Part shown: positions 1 to 7,405 of the stretch, one piece after another
How positions within the stretch are numbered: position 1 is the stretch's first letter
Layout: every line of letters begins with the position of its first letter
DNA from: CAYRGC01 sp964423795
GTDB lineage: Bacteria > Patescibacteriota > Gracilibacteria > Peribacterales > Peribacteraceae
DNA: 63,004 nucleotides
Direction of reading: 5' to 3'
Assembly: GCA_964423795.1 (NCBI GenBank)
Contig: CAYRGC010000006.1
Coordinates: forward strand, 1-63,004
Translations under genes and position numbers: made by a program
The notes under the pieces: model-generated
Told to the model about the DNA's origin: nothing
The model's input: the letters and a program-made list of their open reading frames with translations, nothing else
Database searches by the model: none

Positions 1-1118
1 TGATCCCGCACGCGGGCATCCTCGCGAACACCGCCGCCTGGTTCTTCCTTGCCGGCCTCTCGGGCGTGCTCTGCTCGGTCGCCTTCGTCTACATCACGGA
101 TTACTACACGGGTAGCCAGCACCGCCCGGTGAAGACCATCGCGGACGCCTCCACGACCGGCCACGCCACGAACATCATCGCCGGCACGGCCATCGGCATG
201 GAATCCACCGCCTTCTCCGTCCTCGCGGTGTGCGCCGCGCTCTACGCTTCCTTCTGGTTCGGTTCCCAGACGGGCATCACGAGCGGCGGCCTCTACGGCA
301 CCGCCGTCGCCACCATGGGCATGCTCGCGGTGGTCGGCTACGTCCTCTCCATGGACATGTTCGGCCCGATCACGGACAACGCGGGCGGCATCGTCGAGAT
401 GTCCAAGGCTCCGGAGAGCCTCCGCAAGGTCACCGACGAGCTCGACGCCTGCGGTAACACCACCAAGGCCCTCACGAAGGGGTACGCCGTCGGTTCCGCC
501 GCGCTGGCCGCCTTCCTGCTCTTCTCCGCGTACCTCGAGGAGGTGGGCATGACGTCCGTGAACCTCTACAACGTCAACGTCTTCGTCGGCGCCTTCCTCG
601 GCGCGATGACGATCTTCTACTTCACCTCGCTCACGATCCGCGCCGTCGGCCGCGCCGCCGGCGTCATCGTCGAGGAGGTGCGCCGCCAGTTCCGCGAGAA
701 GAAGGGGATCATGGACGGCACCGAAGAGCCCGACTACGCCGCGGCCGTCGACATCGCCACGAAGTCCGCCCTCCGCGAGATGGTCATCCCGGGCGTCGTC
801 GCCGTGGCCGCCCCGGTGGTCGTCGGTCTCGTGTTCGGCGCGGAGGCCGTCGCCGGTCTCCTCATCGTCGGCACGATCGTCGGCGTCCTCATGGCCGCCT
901 ACCTCAACAACGCGGGTGGCGCGTGGGACAACGCCAAGAAGTACATCGAGACGGGAGCTCACGGCGGCAAGCGCAGCCCGGCCCACCAGGCTGCCGTCAC
1001 CGGCGACACGGTCGGCGACCCCTTCAAGGACACGGCCGGTCCGTCCCTCCACGTGCTCATCAAGCTCTTCTCCACCCTCACGCTCGCCCTCGCGGCGCTG
1101 TTCATGATGGGGCGTTGA
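1..1118 (+). CDS. hppA: Membrane-bound H+-translocating pyrophosphatase, C-terminal part
   Basis: The frame is open to the left edge, so only the last ~371 residues are present. The enzyme couples hydrolysis of pyrophosphate to ion pumping across the cytoplasmic membrane. Several hydrophobic helices are visible, and the terminal signature DTVGDPFKDTAGPSLH is intact. At nt 453-482 the diagnostic segment reads GNTTKALTKG. Lys after GNTT and Thr three residues later are the residues of the K+-independent class, which pumps H+; K+-dependent enzymes have Ala and Gly or Ala there. A hairpin terminator follows directly. Family assignment is very secure; ion specificity is inferred from those two positions. 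Confidence 0.96.
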   Translation, partial: IPHAGILANTAAWFFLAGLSGVLCSVAFVYITDYYTGSQHRPVKTIADASTTGHATNIIAGTAIGMESTAFSVLAVCAALYASFWFGSQTGITSGGLYGTAVATMGMLAVVGYVLSMDMFGPITDNAGGIVEMSKAPESLRKVTDELDACGNTTKALTKGYAVGSAALAAFLLFSAYLEEVGMTSVNLYNVNVFVGAFLGAMTIFYFTSLTIRAVGRAAGVIVEEVRRQFREKKGIMDGTEEPDYAAAVDIATKSALREMVIPGVVAVAAPVVVGLVFGAEAVAGLLIVGTIVGVLMAAYLNNAGGAWDNAKKYIETGAHGGKRSPAHQAAVTGDTVGDPFKDTAGPSLHVLIKLFSTLTLALAALFMMGR

Positions 1119-1160
1119 GCCAGAAGCAGGGGTTCGCGACCCCTACAGACAATGGCAATG

Positions 1161-1187
1161 AAAGGCCGTCCGCGAGGGCGGCCTTTT
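1161..1187 (+). terminator. Intrinsic terminator of hppA
   Basis: Stem aaggccg (1162-1168) pairs with cggcctt (1179-1185), followed by a short T-run. It lies 43 nt after the hppA stop and before the next start. Confidence 0.75.
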
Positions 1188-1202
1188 CGTATCCTGTAGG
1201 CT

Positions 1203-1751
1203 ATGGCCGTGCAGACCCTCGTCTTCGCCCTCGTCGTCGCCTTCGCGGTCGCGGTCATCGTCGGGATGACGCTCTTCCTCGTCACCGTCACGTACCACCT
1301 CGTCGTGCTGCGCTGTCCGTTTGTGCCGACGAGCCGGAAGACCGCCCGCGCCATGGTCGATCTCGCGAAGTTGCGGGGTACCGAGCGCGTCTATGATCTC
1401 GGAGCGGGGGACGGCGCGGTGCTCATCGAGGCCAAGCGCCGCCATCCCGGCATCACCGCGATCGGCATCGAGCGGGTGATCACCGTCCGGTGTCTGGGAA
1501 AACTTCGGATCCGGCTTTCTCGCGTACAGGTCGATCTGCGGCAGGGCGATATCTTCCGGACCTCCGTCCGGGACGCCGACGCGATCTTCCTCTACGTCGT
1601 GCCGCACCTCATGGAGCGGCTGGAAAAGAAATTCGACGCGGAGCTGAAGCCGGGGACGGTGGTCGTGTCGCACGCGTTCCGCTTTCCGCATCATCGCTTG
1701 GACGAAGCGTGGGGGGTCGGGGAGGGAGAGGTGTATCGGTATGTGTGGTGA
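1203..1751 (+). CDS. Membrane-anchored class I SAM-dependent methyltransferase, FAM173-like
   Basis: This 182-residue protein has one N-terminal transmembrane helix (about residues 4-30). A Rossmann methyltransferase core follows, with SAM motif I as VYDLGAGDGAVLIEA (about residues 62-76) and an acidic motif II near GIER. The order membrane helix, then short methyltransferase, resembles FAM173/ATPSCKMT-type protein-lysine methyltransferases; that match is from architecture and the substrate is unknown. The gene starts 16 nt after the hppA terminator. A 7-bp repeat array begins 4 nt after its stop. Confidence 0.7.
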   Translation: MAVQTLVFALVVAFAVAVIVGMTLFLVTVTYHLVVLRCPFVPTSRKTARAMVDLAKLRGTERVYDLGAGDGAVLIEAKRRHPGITAIGIERVITVRCLGKLRIRLSRVQVDLRQGDIFRTSVRDADAIFLYVVPHLMERLEKKFDAELKPGTVVVSHAFRFPHHRLDEAWGVGEGEVYRYVW

Positions 1752-1754
1752 GAA

Positions 1755-1810
1755 GTGTCGAGAGTCGAGTGTCGGGTTACGGATTACGAGTTACGGGTTG
1801 CGAGTGGCGG
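1755..1810 (+). repeat. Heptad array, single arm (eight 7-bp units)
   Basis: Eight consecutive 7-bp units of pattern G-T-(t/g)-(a/g/t)-C-G-(g/a), such as gtgtcgg, gttacgg and gttgcga, run without interruption. Unlike the other copies in this window there is no complementary second arm. The ComEC stop codon (complement of 1791-1793) lies inside a unit, so the array forms the last codons of that gene. Confidence 0.85.
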
Positions 1811-3281
1811 GAGCGTTCGCGCTTCCCCGCTCCTCGATCAACACCCACGCTATCAGGACGGCATACGACGTCACGACCAACGTACCGTTCATGCGCCATT
1901 GGAGTGCTGCGAGAGGAAGTTTCGCGAAGGTGTTCGCCGTGAGGAGGATACCTTTGAGCGGAAGCCACGCGACGAGGGCGGAGAGGAGGCCGAGCGGTTC
2001 CGAGAGCATCCCCAAGACCACGCTCAGCGCCCCGAAGCCCATCGCCGCGGGCACGAGGGGCGGGCCGAAGAGGTTGCTTAAAGGAGCCACGAACGACACC
2101 TGGCCGAAGAGGAACGCGCTCCAAGGGCCGGTTGCGAGTTGCGCGGAACAGGAGACCGTGAGCGCTTCCCGTAGTCCCAGCGTTTCCGGCACCCGGCGCA
2201 GCAGCCGCTTGATCGGCGGACCCAGCTCGGCGATGCCTATGAGCGCCAGGAAGGAGAGATGGAATCCCGGGTCGTACCACAGCTGACGCGGGTGCCAGAG
2301 AGTCATGATGGCCAGGGTCCAGAGGACGGTGAGTCGGCGGTGCGGCAACCGGCCCGCATGGCTCGCGAGCATGCCGAGCACGCCCATGACCGCCGCCCGG
2401 ATCACCGAGGCACTCGCTCCCACGAAGAGGACGAAGGCAATGATGAGCCCGATGCCCGGGAGAAGCCGCCACCGCCGCGGTACCCAGAAGAGCGCCGCCT
2501 CGATCACGGCGAGCAGGATCGTGATGTTGGAGCCCGAGATCGCGACGAGATGGGTGAGGCCCGTCGCAGCGAGATCCGCCTTGAGCGAGTCGGGCATCTC
2601 GCGACGCGCTCCCGTGAGAAGCCCCATGAGCAGCGACGATTCCGGTTCCCCGTAGAGGCGCTGGATCTGCGCCTCCACGCGGTCCCGTACGCCCTGCAGC
2701 GCCGCGATCACGGGGTGCTCGGCGCCGCCGGGCACGGGTTCCACCGACCAGGTATCGAGGAGCGCGACCACGTACTGAGTGCTCAGGAAAAGGTCGTACC
2801 GGAACTCCTTGTCCGCCGAGGGCAGGCTGAGTTCGCCCTTCGCCCGCAGACGGCCGCCGTAGGGGATCCGTGGCCATCCGCTCTTGTCCTGCACGCGGAT
2901 CCGCCCCGAGAGGGTCTTGGGCTCGTTTTGCACGATCGCGCGCTCCACGGCGACGATGTAGACAGTCTTCTTCATGCCGTATTCCGGCCGCTCCTCCACG
3001 GTTCCCTCGATCTCCACGGTCGAACCTTCCGCGTAGGGGTCGATGCTGTCTTGGGTCGGTACGTGGGTCGAGCGCGCCACGCAGGCGAAGGCGAGCAGCG
3101 CGCCCGCGCCCGCCGCGACGATGACGGCGCCGCGCCGCCCGAGCAGCAAGCCCAGGAGCGCGATCCCGCTCCCGATTCCCCAAAGCCACGGGGGATACGT
3201 CGGACGCGCGTACCACTGCAGCGCGAACGCCGTCAGGACGATGCTCAGGAGAAAAGCCGTGATCGTGCGCGTGCGCACCAT
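1791..3281 (-). CDS. comEC: ComEC/Rec2-type DNA-uptake channel, short form
   Basis: Polytopic membrane protein of 496 residues expected to move single-stranded DNA across the inner membrane. Residues ~1-70 hold N-terminal helices and ~85-170 an OB-like soluble domain. The Competence core follows, with the family signature GLLTGARREMPDSL and the segment THLVAISGSNI near residues 245-260, then about eight more helices. The C-terminal metallo-beta-lactamase domain of full-length (~750 aa) ComEC is absent. The last residues (NAPATRNP) are encoded by a heptad repeat array, so the original C-terminus may have been trimmed or extended by it. Start is the ATG at 3281. The strand neighbour upstream is rsmA. 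Confidence 0.88.
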   Translation of the reverse strand: MVRTRTITAFLLSIVLTAFALQWYARPTYPPWLWGIGSGIALLGLLLGRRGAVIVAAGAGALLAFACVARSTHVPTQDSIDPYAEGSTVEIEGTVEERPEYGMKKTVYIVAVERAIVQNEPKTLSGRIRVQDKSGWPRIPYGGRLRAKGELSLPSADKEFRYDLFLSTQYVVALLDTWSVEPVPGGAEHPVIAALQGVRDRVEAQIQRLYGEPESSLLMGLLTGARREMPDSLKADLAATGLTHLVAISGSNITILLAVIEAALFWVPRRWRLLPGIGLIIAFVLFVGASASVIRAAVMGVLGMLASHAGRLPHRRLTVLWTLAIMTLWHPRQLWYDPGFHLSFLALIGIAELGPPIKRLLRRVPETLGLREALTVSCSAQLATGPWSAFLFGQVSFVAPLSNLFGPPLVPAAMGFGALSVVLGMLSEPLGLLSALVAWLPLKGILLTANTFAKLPLAALQWRMNGTLVVTSYAVLIAWVLIEERGSANAPATRNP

Positions 3282-3344
3282 GCGGGAATCCTGAATCTTC
3301 TCTGCGGTCCAGGGCAGGGCGGTCTTTCCGCGCTCCGCGCGCGG

Positions 3345-4199
3345 TCAGGCCTTTTCCGCTTCCGTCTGATCCGTTTCGGGTTCTTTCCCGTCCGAGAACC
3401 AGTGCTCGGCGAGCGCGATCCATTCGTCGATGTCGAGGGTCTCCGGACGGCGCATGGGGTCGACGCCCGTCTCCTCCATCGCCTTCGCGCCCTCGGGGAA
3501 ATGTCCCAGGGAATTGCGGAGCATCTTCCGCTTCTGCCCGAAGGCGATCTTCGTGAGCGTGAAGATCCGCTCGATCGTCCGACGGTTCGCAAGCGGCTTG
3601 GGGTGGCTCTTGATCCGCAGGACCGCCGAATCCACCTGCGGCGGCGGCAGGAAGCATCGGGGCGGCACGATGCCGACCAGTTCCGGTTCGCCGAACAGGG
3701 CGACCAGGATCGTGAGCAGCCCGGCGTGTTCCGTATCGACGATCTTCTCGGCCACCTCCCGTTGGATCATGAGCGTGAGCGTCTCCGGGGGGCGTGCGGA
3801 TTCCAGGAAGGCGTGCCGCAGCAGCGGCGAGGTGATGTGGTAGGGGATGTTCGCGACGATCTTGTACGGCGTGTCCGGAAGGGGGACCGAGAGCGCGTTC
3901 CCCTGTACGATCTCCATCTTCCCGCCGCCGTCCAGCGCGGGCTTGCAATACTCGAGTAGCAGCGGAAGCACGCGGGCATCGAGCTCGATCGCTGTCACGG
4001 ATGCGACGCGGGGAAGGAGTTCGCGCGTGAGGATGCCGATGCCGGGCCCGATCTCAACCACGCGGTCGGTCTTCCGCAGATCCGCCGCCTCGACGATCGC
4101 ATCCAGCACCTCCTGCTCCACCAGGTAGTTTTGGCCGAATTTCTTCTCCAGGCGGAAACCGTGGTCCGAGAGGAAGGCCGAAACGGACTCGCGAAGCAT
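3345..4199 (-). CDS. rsmA: 16S rRNA A1518/A1519 N6,N6-dimethyltransferase
   Basis: KsgA/RsmA dimethylates two adjacent adenines in the 3' hairpin of 16S rRNA. The chosen start (ATG at 4199) gives 284 residues, the usual length. The N-terminal KKFGQNYLV segment matches the family's KxxGQNFL motif. SAM motif I is VVEIGPGIGILT, and the catalytic motif is NIPYHITSPLL, corresponding to the family's N-(I/L)-P-Y. The C-terminal helical domain has RCFLPPPQVDSAVLRI, also typical. Upstream in-frame codons are not protein-like. comEC lies 63 nt downstream on the same strand and may be cotranscribed. Confidence 0.95.
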   Translation of the reverse strand: MLRESVSAFLSDHGFRLEKKFGQNYLVEQEVLDAIVEAADLRKTDRVVEIGPGIGILTRELLPRVASVTAIELDARVLPLLLEYCKPALDGGGKMEIVQGNALSVPLPDTPYKIVANIPYHITSPLLRHAFLESARPPETLTLMIQREVAEKIVDTEHAGLLTILVALFGEPELVGIVPPRCFLPPPQVDSAVLRIKSHPKPLANRRTIERIFTLTKIAFGQKRKMLRNSLGHFPEGAKAMEETGVDPMRRPETLDIDEWIALAEHWFSDGKEPETDQTEAEKA

Positions 4200-4225
4200 G
4201 CCCCAAGGATACCCGGGTCCGCTCT

Positions 4226-4852
4226 TTATCGGAATACGGCGATCAGGCCCGTGACGCCGAAAAACGCGATGCCGGCCGCGCTGCAGATGTTCAGGAGGAG
4301 CAGGTTCAAGGGGTGACGGAAGAAGCCGCGCACAAGGGTCGCCAGGGTCGCGATCAGGCATTGTCCGGTCAGACTTCCCACGAAGAACGCGATCGCGAGC
4401 AGGACCGCCTCTCCGATCCCCGCAGGGATGGGGAGGGATCCCAGGAATCCGAGGAGGACCACGATTGTCGACGGATTGACCATGGTGAGGCCGAACGCCG
4501 AGAGAAAGTCATTTCCCCGGGCACGCGCGGGATCCGGCAGTTTTCCGGCGCCGTACGTCCGCACGGCGTTCCCGACGATGGACAGGGCCATCACCACTAA
4601 GACGGCGCCCGCGATGAAGCGGACGGCATCTCCGTGACGCTCGATCATTCTGAGAACCGGGCTCCCGACGAGAAAGGCCAGGAGGCCGCAGATGAGGTCC
4701 GCGCCGGCGATGCCGCTCGCCGTGTGGAACGCGCTTCCTGGACCGCGCGAGACGCACCGTTGCACGATGAGGAGGGCCATCGGACCGATGGTGAGCGAGA
4801 GCGTCAGGCCGAAGACGTACGCTTTGCCGAGATCGATCGAGTCGATCGTCAT
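4226..4852 (-). CDS. LysE/RhtB-family amino acid exporter
   Basis: This 208-residue, six-helix membrane protein has the LysE-family opening: a first helix containing LTIGPMALLIVQRCVSRGP, a G-P-M/G-P-N type motif, and a mid-protein MVNPSTIV segment matching the family's NPK/NPS region. Its ATG overlaps the TGA of the upstream aminotransferase by 4 nt (TCAT on the plus strand, 4849-4852), so the two are translationally coupled. Coupling to an aminotransferase next to the Phe/Tyr block suggests export of an amino acid, possibly aromatic; the substrate is inference only. Confidence 0.8.
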   Translation of the reverse strand: MTIDSIDLGKAYVFGLTLSLTIGPMALLIVQRCVSRGPGSAFHTASGIAGADLICGLLAFLVGSPVLRMIERHGDAVRFIAGAVLVVMALSIVGNAVRTYGAGKLPDPARARGNDFLSAFGLTMVNPSTIVVLLGFLGSLPIPAGIGEAVLLAIAFFVGSLTGQCLIATLATLVRGFFRHPLNLLLLNICSAAGIAFFGVTGLIAVFR

Positions 4853-6015
4853 CCGCGGACGGCGCGGACGGCGGCTCCGAGCTCGGCCATGCGGTCGAGC
4901 GGGATGCCCGCGACGTTGATGCGTCCGTCCCCCGCGCAGAAGAACGCGTGCTCCTCCCGGAGTTTCTTCACGTCCGCGGGAGTGAGGGGCAGGAGGGCGA
5001 ACATGCCGTGGCTCCTGAGCGAGGCGGCGAAATCGTCGGGAAGCGCCGCCTTCAACCCCTCGCGCTTGCCCGCGAGCGAGGCGCGGACGGCCGCGATGTC
5101 GCGGCGCCACTCGTCGGCGTGGCTGCGCTGCACTTCCGCCACGACCGATTGCCCGAAGGTCGCGGCCGCGGAGTGCAGCGTCCGGGTGATCATCGAGTAG
5201 AGGCCCTCGATCTTCCGGGCTTCGGCGTCGTTCTCCGTCACGGCATAGGCCATGCCCGCGCGCTCGCTGTAGAGCGAGTGGTTCTTGGATGCCGACCAGC
5301 AGCCGATCACCGTCACGCCTGCCCTGAGGCAGATGCGGAGCGGCTCCATGTCCTTTTCCGGCTCGTCCGCGAACCCTTGATAAGCGGTATCGAGCAGCGC
5401 GATCGCCCCGCGCTTCACGAGAGCCTCCGCGAGGATGTTCCACTCCTCCGGCGGACGGTCGAGGCCGGTCGGATTGTGGCAGCCCGTCTGCAAAAGGACG
5501 GCCAGCGGCCCCTCGGTCCTCTCGAGCGCTTCGAGTACGCCGTCGATGGTCGCCTTGCCGTCCTTCACGTGCGGCGCTTCGATCACTTCCAATCCAGCGC
5601 CGACCGCGAGCATGCGGTGCGTGGGCCAGGACGGCATCGTGATCACGAGGCGCATGGCGGGATCGATCAGCTTGAGCAGCCGCATGTTGATGGCGAGCGC
5701 CCCGGTGCCGCCGGTGCCCGCGCACGCGGCGTGTGGAATCTTCTCCGCCCCGAAGAGCAGGAGCGAGACGGCTTCTCGGAACTCCGCGAGCCCGAGGAGC
5801 GAGGGGTAGTTGTAGGTGCGCGTCGTCAGTTTTCCGGCGAGCGTCTCGAGCGCCTTGCGCACGCTGGGGTAGATCACGGGTTTTCCCGCCTCGTCGATGT
5901 AGACCCCCGCCGTGGCGTTGATGGCCCGCGGCCCCGCGGCCTTCGCGAGTTCCAGGAGCGAGAAGATCGGGTCCGGTTTGGGTTCCGGAAGGGTGTGGAA
6001 GAGGGGGGTCGTCAT
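4849..6015 (-). CDS. Class I (aspartate/aromatic) aminotransferase
   Basis: PLP enzyme of 388 residues in the AspC/TyrB branch. Recognised elements are GTGGTGAL at the PLP-phosphate loop, TGCHNPTG, LLDTAYQGFA with the Asp/Tyr pair, the Schiff-base lysine in SASKNHSLYSERAG, and the carboxylate-binding Arg in RINVAGI near the C-terminus. It is divergent from the prephenate genes and coupled to a LysE-type exporter. The context favours the last transamination of phenylalanine/tyrosine synthesis. AspC-like enzymes accept both aspartate and aromatic substrates, so exact specificity is not fixed by sequence. Confidence 0.88.
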   Translation of the reverse strand: MTTPLFHTLPEPKPDPIFSLLELAKAAGPRAINATAGVYIDEAGKPVIYPSVRKALETLAGKLTTRTYNYPSLLGLAEFREAVSLLLFGAEKIPHAACAGTGGTGALAINMRLLKLIDPAMRLVITMPSWPTHRMLAVGAGLEVIEAPHVKDGKATIDGVLEALERTEGPLAVLLQTGCHNPTGLDRPPEEWNILAEALVKRGAIALLDTAYQGFADEPEKDMEPLRICLRAGVTVIGCWSASKNHSLYSERAGMAYAVTENDAEARKIEGLYSMITRTLHSAAATFGQSVVAEVQRSHADEWRRDIAAVRASLAGKREGLKAALPDDFAASLRSHGMFALLPLTPADVKKLREEHAFFCAGDGRINVAGIPLDRMAELGAAVRAVRG

Positions 6016-6077
6016 ACCGTCGCCGCGAGTATAGGGCGTCCCGGGGTCGAATCACAGAAAACGCCCCGCGAAGCCGC

Positions 6078-6105
6078 TTGACCCCCGCTCCGCCGCCTGT
6101 ACACT
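6078..6105 (+). promoter_or_regulatory. Sigma70-type promoter of the aromatic operon
   Basis: A TTGACC box (6078-6083) and a TACACT box (6100-6105) are 16 bp apart. The predicted start of transcription is ~6111-6113, only a few nt before the leader ATG at 6115. The leader ORF would therefore be nearly leaderless. Confidence 0.75.
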
Positions 6106-6114
6106 GCGCCGGAC

Positions 6115-6189
6115 ATGACGCACCGCGTGCAGTTCTACGGCGCCCTCTGGTTCTCCTTTAGTGGGGGGACGGCGTCGTGCGTGCAGTGA
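6115..6189 (+). CDS. Aromatic-rich leader peptide (24 aa)
   Basis: A 24-codon ORF lies between the promoter and the intrinsic terminator upstream of the prephenate genes. Residues 7-8 are Phe-Tyr and residues 12-15 are Trp-Phe-Ser-Phe, so five of nine consecutive residues are aromatic. Gly-Gly codons follow, forming a GGGGGG run at 6163-6168. The stop codon (6187-6189) lies in a hairpin (6183-6188 with 6198-6203). This arrangement matches ribosome-mediated attenuators such as pheA, trp and pheST leaders. Function is inferred from composition and position; the peptide itself is not a known family. Confidence 0.75.
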   Translation: MTHRVQFYGALWFSFSGGTASCVQ

Positions 6190-6241
6190 ACTGAGTCCAC
6201 TGCCCCCACCCTGCCCTCCCCCAGCCGCCGGAGGGTTTTTT
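6183..6241 (+). promoter_or_regulatory. Transcription attenuator of the Phe/Tyr operon
   Basis: Hairpin 1 (gcagtg 6183-6188 with cactgc 6198-6203) overlaps the leader stop. The terminator is ccctcc (6214-6219) with ggaggg (6230-6235) followed by six T. The G-run at 6163-6168 can pair either with cccccac (6203-6209) or with the C-run at 6218-6222 in the terminator, giving mutually exclusive folds. The first structural gene starts 22 nt after the T-run. Confidence 0.75.
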
Positions 6242-6262
6242 GTATCTATCCGTTCCTATCCC

Positions 6263-7405
6263 ATGTCTTCCTCTCTCACCGAACAGCTTCGTTCGTTCGC
6301 CAGGCGCCCGCAACCACCCGCGGAGATCTTCGGCGGCGCGCTCCGCGATCCTTCCATCCGACAAGTGGTGGCGTACTGCGAGGAATCCACCCGCGAGGGG
6401 GCCGAGCGTTACGCCCGCGTCGTCGGCGTCGCGCAGAAGACCCGGTACGAAGTGCTGAATGGCATCCTCCCGCACCACGCCGCGGCGGAAGACGTGCGGG
6501 AGGGGACCGTGCCGCTTATTCTCGAGAGTGCCCGGAACCCGACGCTGAAGGATCGGTTCTTCACCGACCCCGACGAACGCGTCCATCACTTCGTGGACCA
6601 CAATTACGTGCCGAGCGAGCTCGACGAAGGCCTGGATCTCCAGACCGTCGGCACGACGGAGCACGGCCTCGCGCAGCTCAATGTTCGACCCGCGCAGCCG
6701 CAGAACGTCCGGGTCGCGATCGCCGACAGGCAGAAGGGCCTGCATCGAGAACTGGGTCCCAAAGCCATGACGTATGTCGATTTCCGGCGGGTACTCGCGC
6801 GGGCGGTCGGCACGGTCCCCATCCATGCGCTCGGTCCTGCCGGCACGAACATCGAGAAGGCGGCGCTGCTCTACAGCCACACGATTCCGGGCTCCAAGGC
6901 GTACGTGGAGGTCCATCCGTCCGGCGTGGAGCCGATGCAGTACGCGGGGATGGCGAGTAGGGAAGCGACGCCGGGCGTCGTCCCGTTGCACATGGAATGC
7001 GCCGTCTACTATGACATGGCCCGTCTCCGGGAGATGCGGAAGGGCGAGACGACGTTCGCCGATCATCAGCACATGCCGCTCATCCCGATGCTGCTCGCCA
7101 CGAACCTCTCCGAGGAGGAGCTCGCGCGAGAGTCCGAGATCATCGTGGCGTCCCATCCTTCTCCGCTACCGCTCGTCCACCGCCTGATCGAGGACGGCAC
7201 CCTGCATCACCTCAAGGCGTCGTCCAACTCGGACGCGGCGCTCAAGGTCGACGAACGCCTTGCGCAGACCTGCATCACGACGCGCGCGGCGCTCCGGGAG
7301 TACGGTCTCCGCGAGATCTTCGATTTCGGCTCACCGAACATGATCTTCACGCTCGGTACCCCGCTCTCACCGGAACAGCTACGCTCGCTCAGGATCAATG
7401 ACTAA
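6263..7405 (+). CDS. Prephenate dehydratase-like protein lacking the catalytic Thr
   Basis: This 380-residue protein has a C-terminal half resembling the periplasmic-binding-like catalytic fold of prephenate dehydratase. It carries GPAGTNIEKAA (the GPxGT entry loop), TPGVVPLHMECAVYY (compare the family's GVVPxEN), and SSNSDAALKV followed by a YGL segment. Near the end, where dehydratases have N-x-T-R-F, this protein has SPNMIFTLG, so the aromatising Thr and the Arg are missing. It could be a regulatory subunit or a dehydratase relative such as BacA-type prephenate decarboxylase, which also lacks that Thr. The N-terminal ~170 residues are unrecognised. Start ATG 6263 follows the attenuator; its 3' end overlaps the next gene by 8 nt. 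Confidence 0.6.
   Translation: MSSSLTEQLRSFARRPQPPAEIFGGALRDPSIRQVVAYCEESTREGAERYARVVGVAQKTRYEVLNGILPHHAAAEDVREGTVPLILESARNPTLKDRFFTDPDERVHHFVDHNYVPSELDEGLDLQTVGTTEHGLAQLNVRPAQPQNVRVAIADRQKGLHRELGPKAMTYVDFRRVLARAVGTVPIHALGPAGTNIEKAALLYSHTIPGSKAYVEVHPSGVEPMQYAGMASREATPGVVPLHMECAVYYDMARLREMRKGETTFADHQHMPLIPMLLATNLSEEELARESEIIVASHPSPLPLVHRLIEDGTLHHLKASSNSDAALKVDERLAQTCITTRAALREYGLREIFDFGSPNMIFTLGTPLSPEQLRSLRIND

Noticed and set aside
1777..3948. Long minus-strand ORF (723 codons) across comEC and rsmA
   Set aside because: It is the +1 shadow of two clearly recognised proteins, with Arg/Gly/Pro/His-rich, repetitive composition typical of out-of-frame reading in GC-rich DNA. The same applies to the long opposite-strand ORFs over pcrA, pnp, valS and the 42-45 kb gene.
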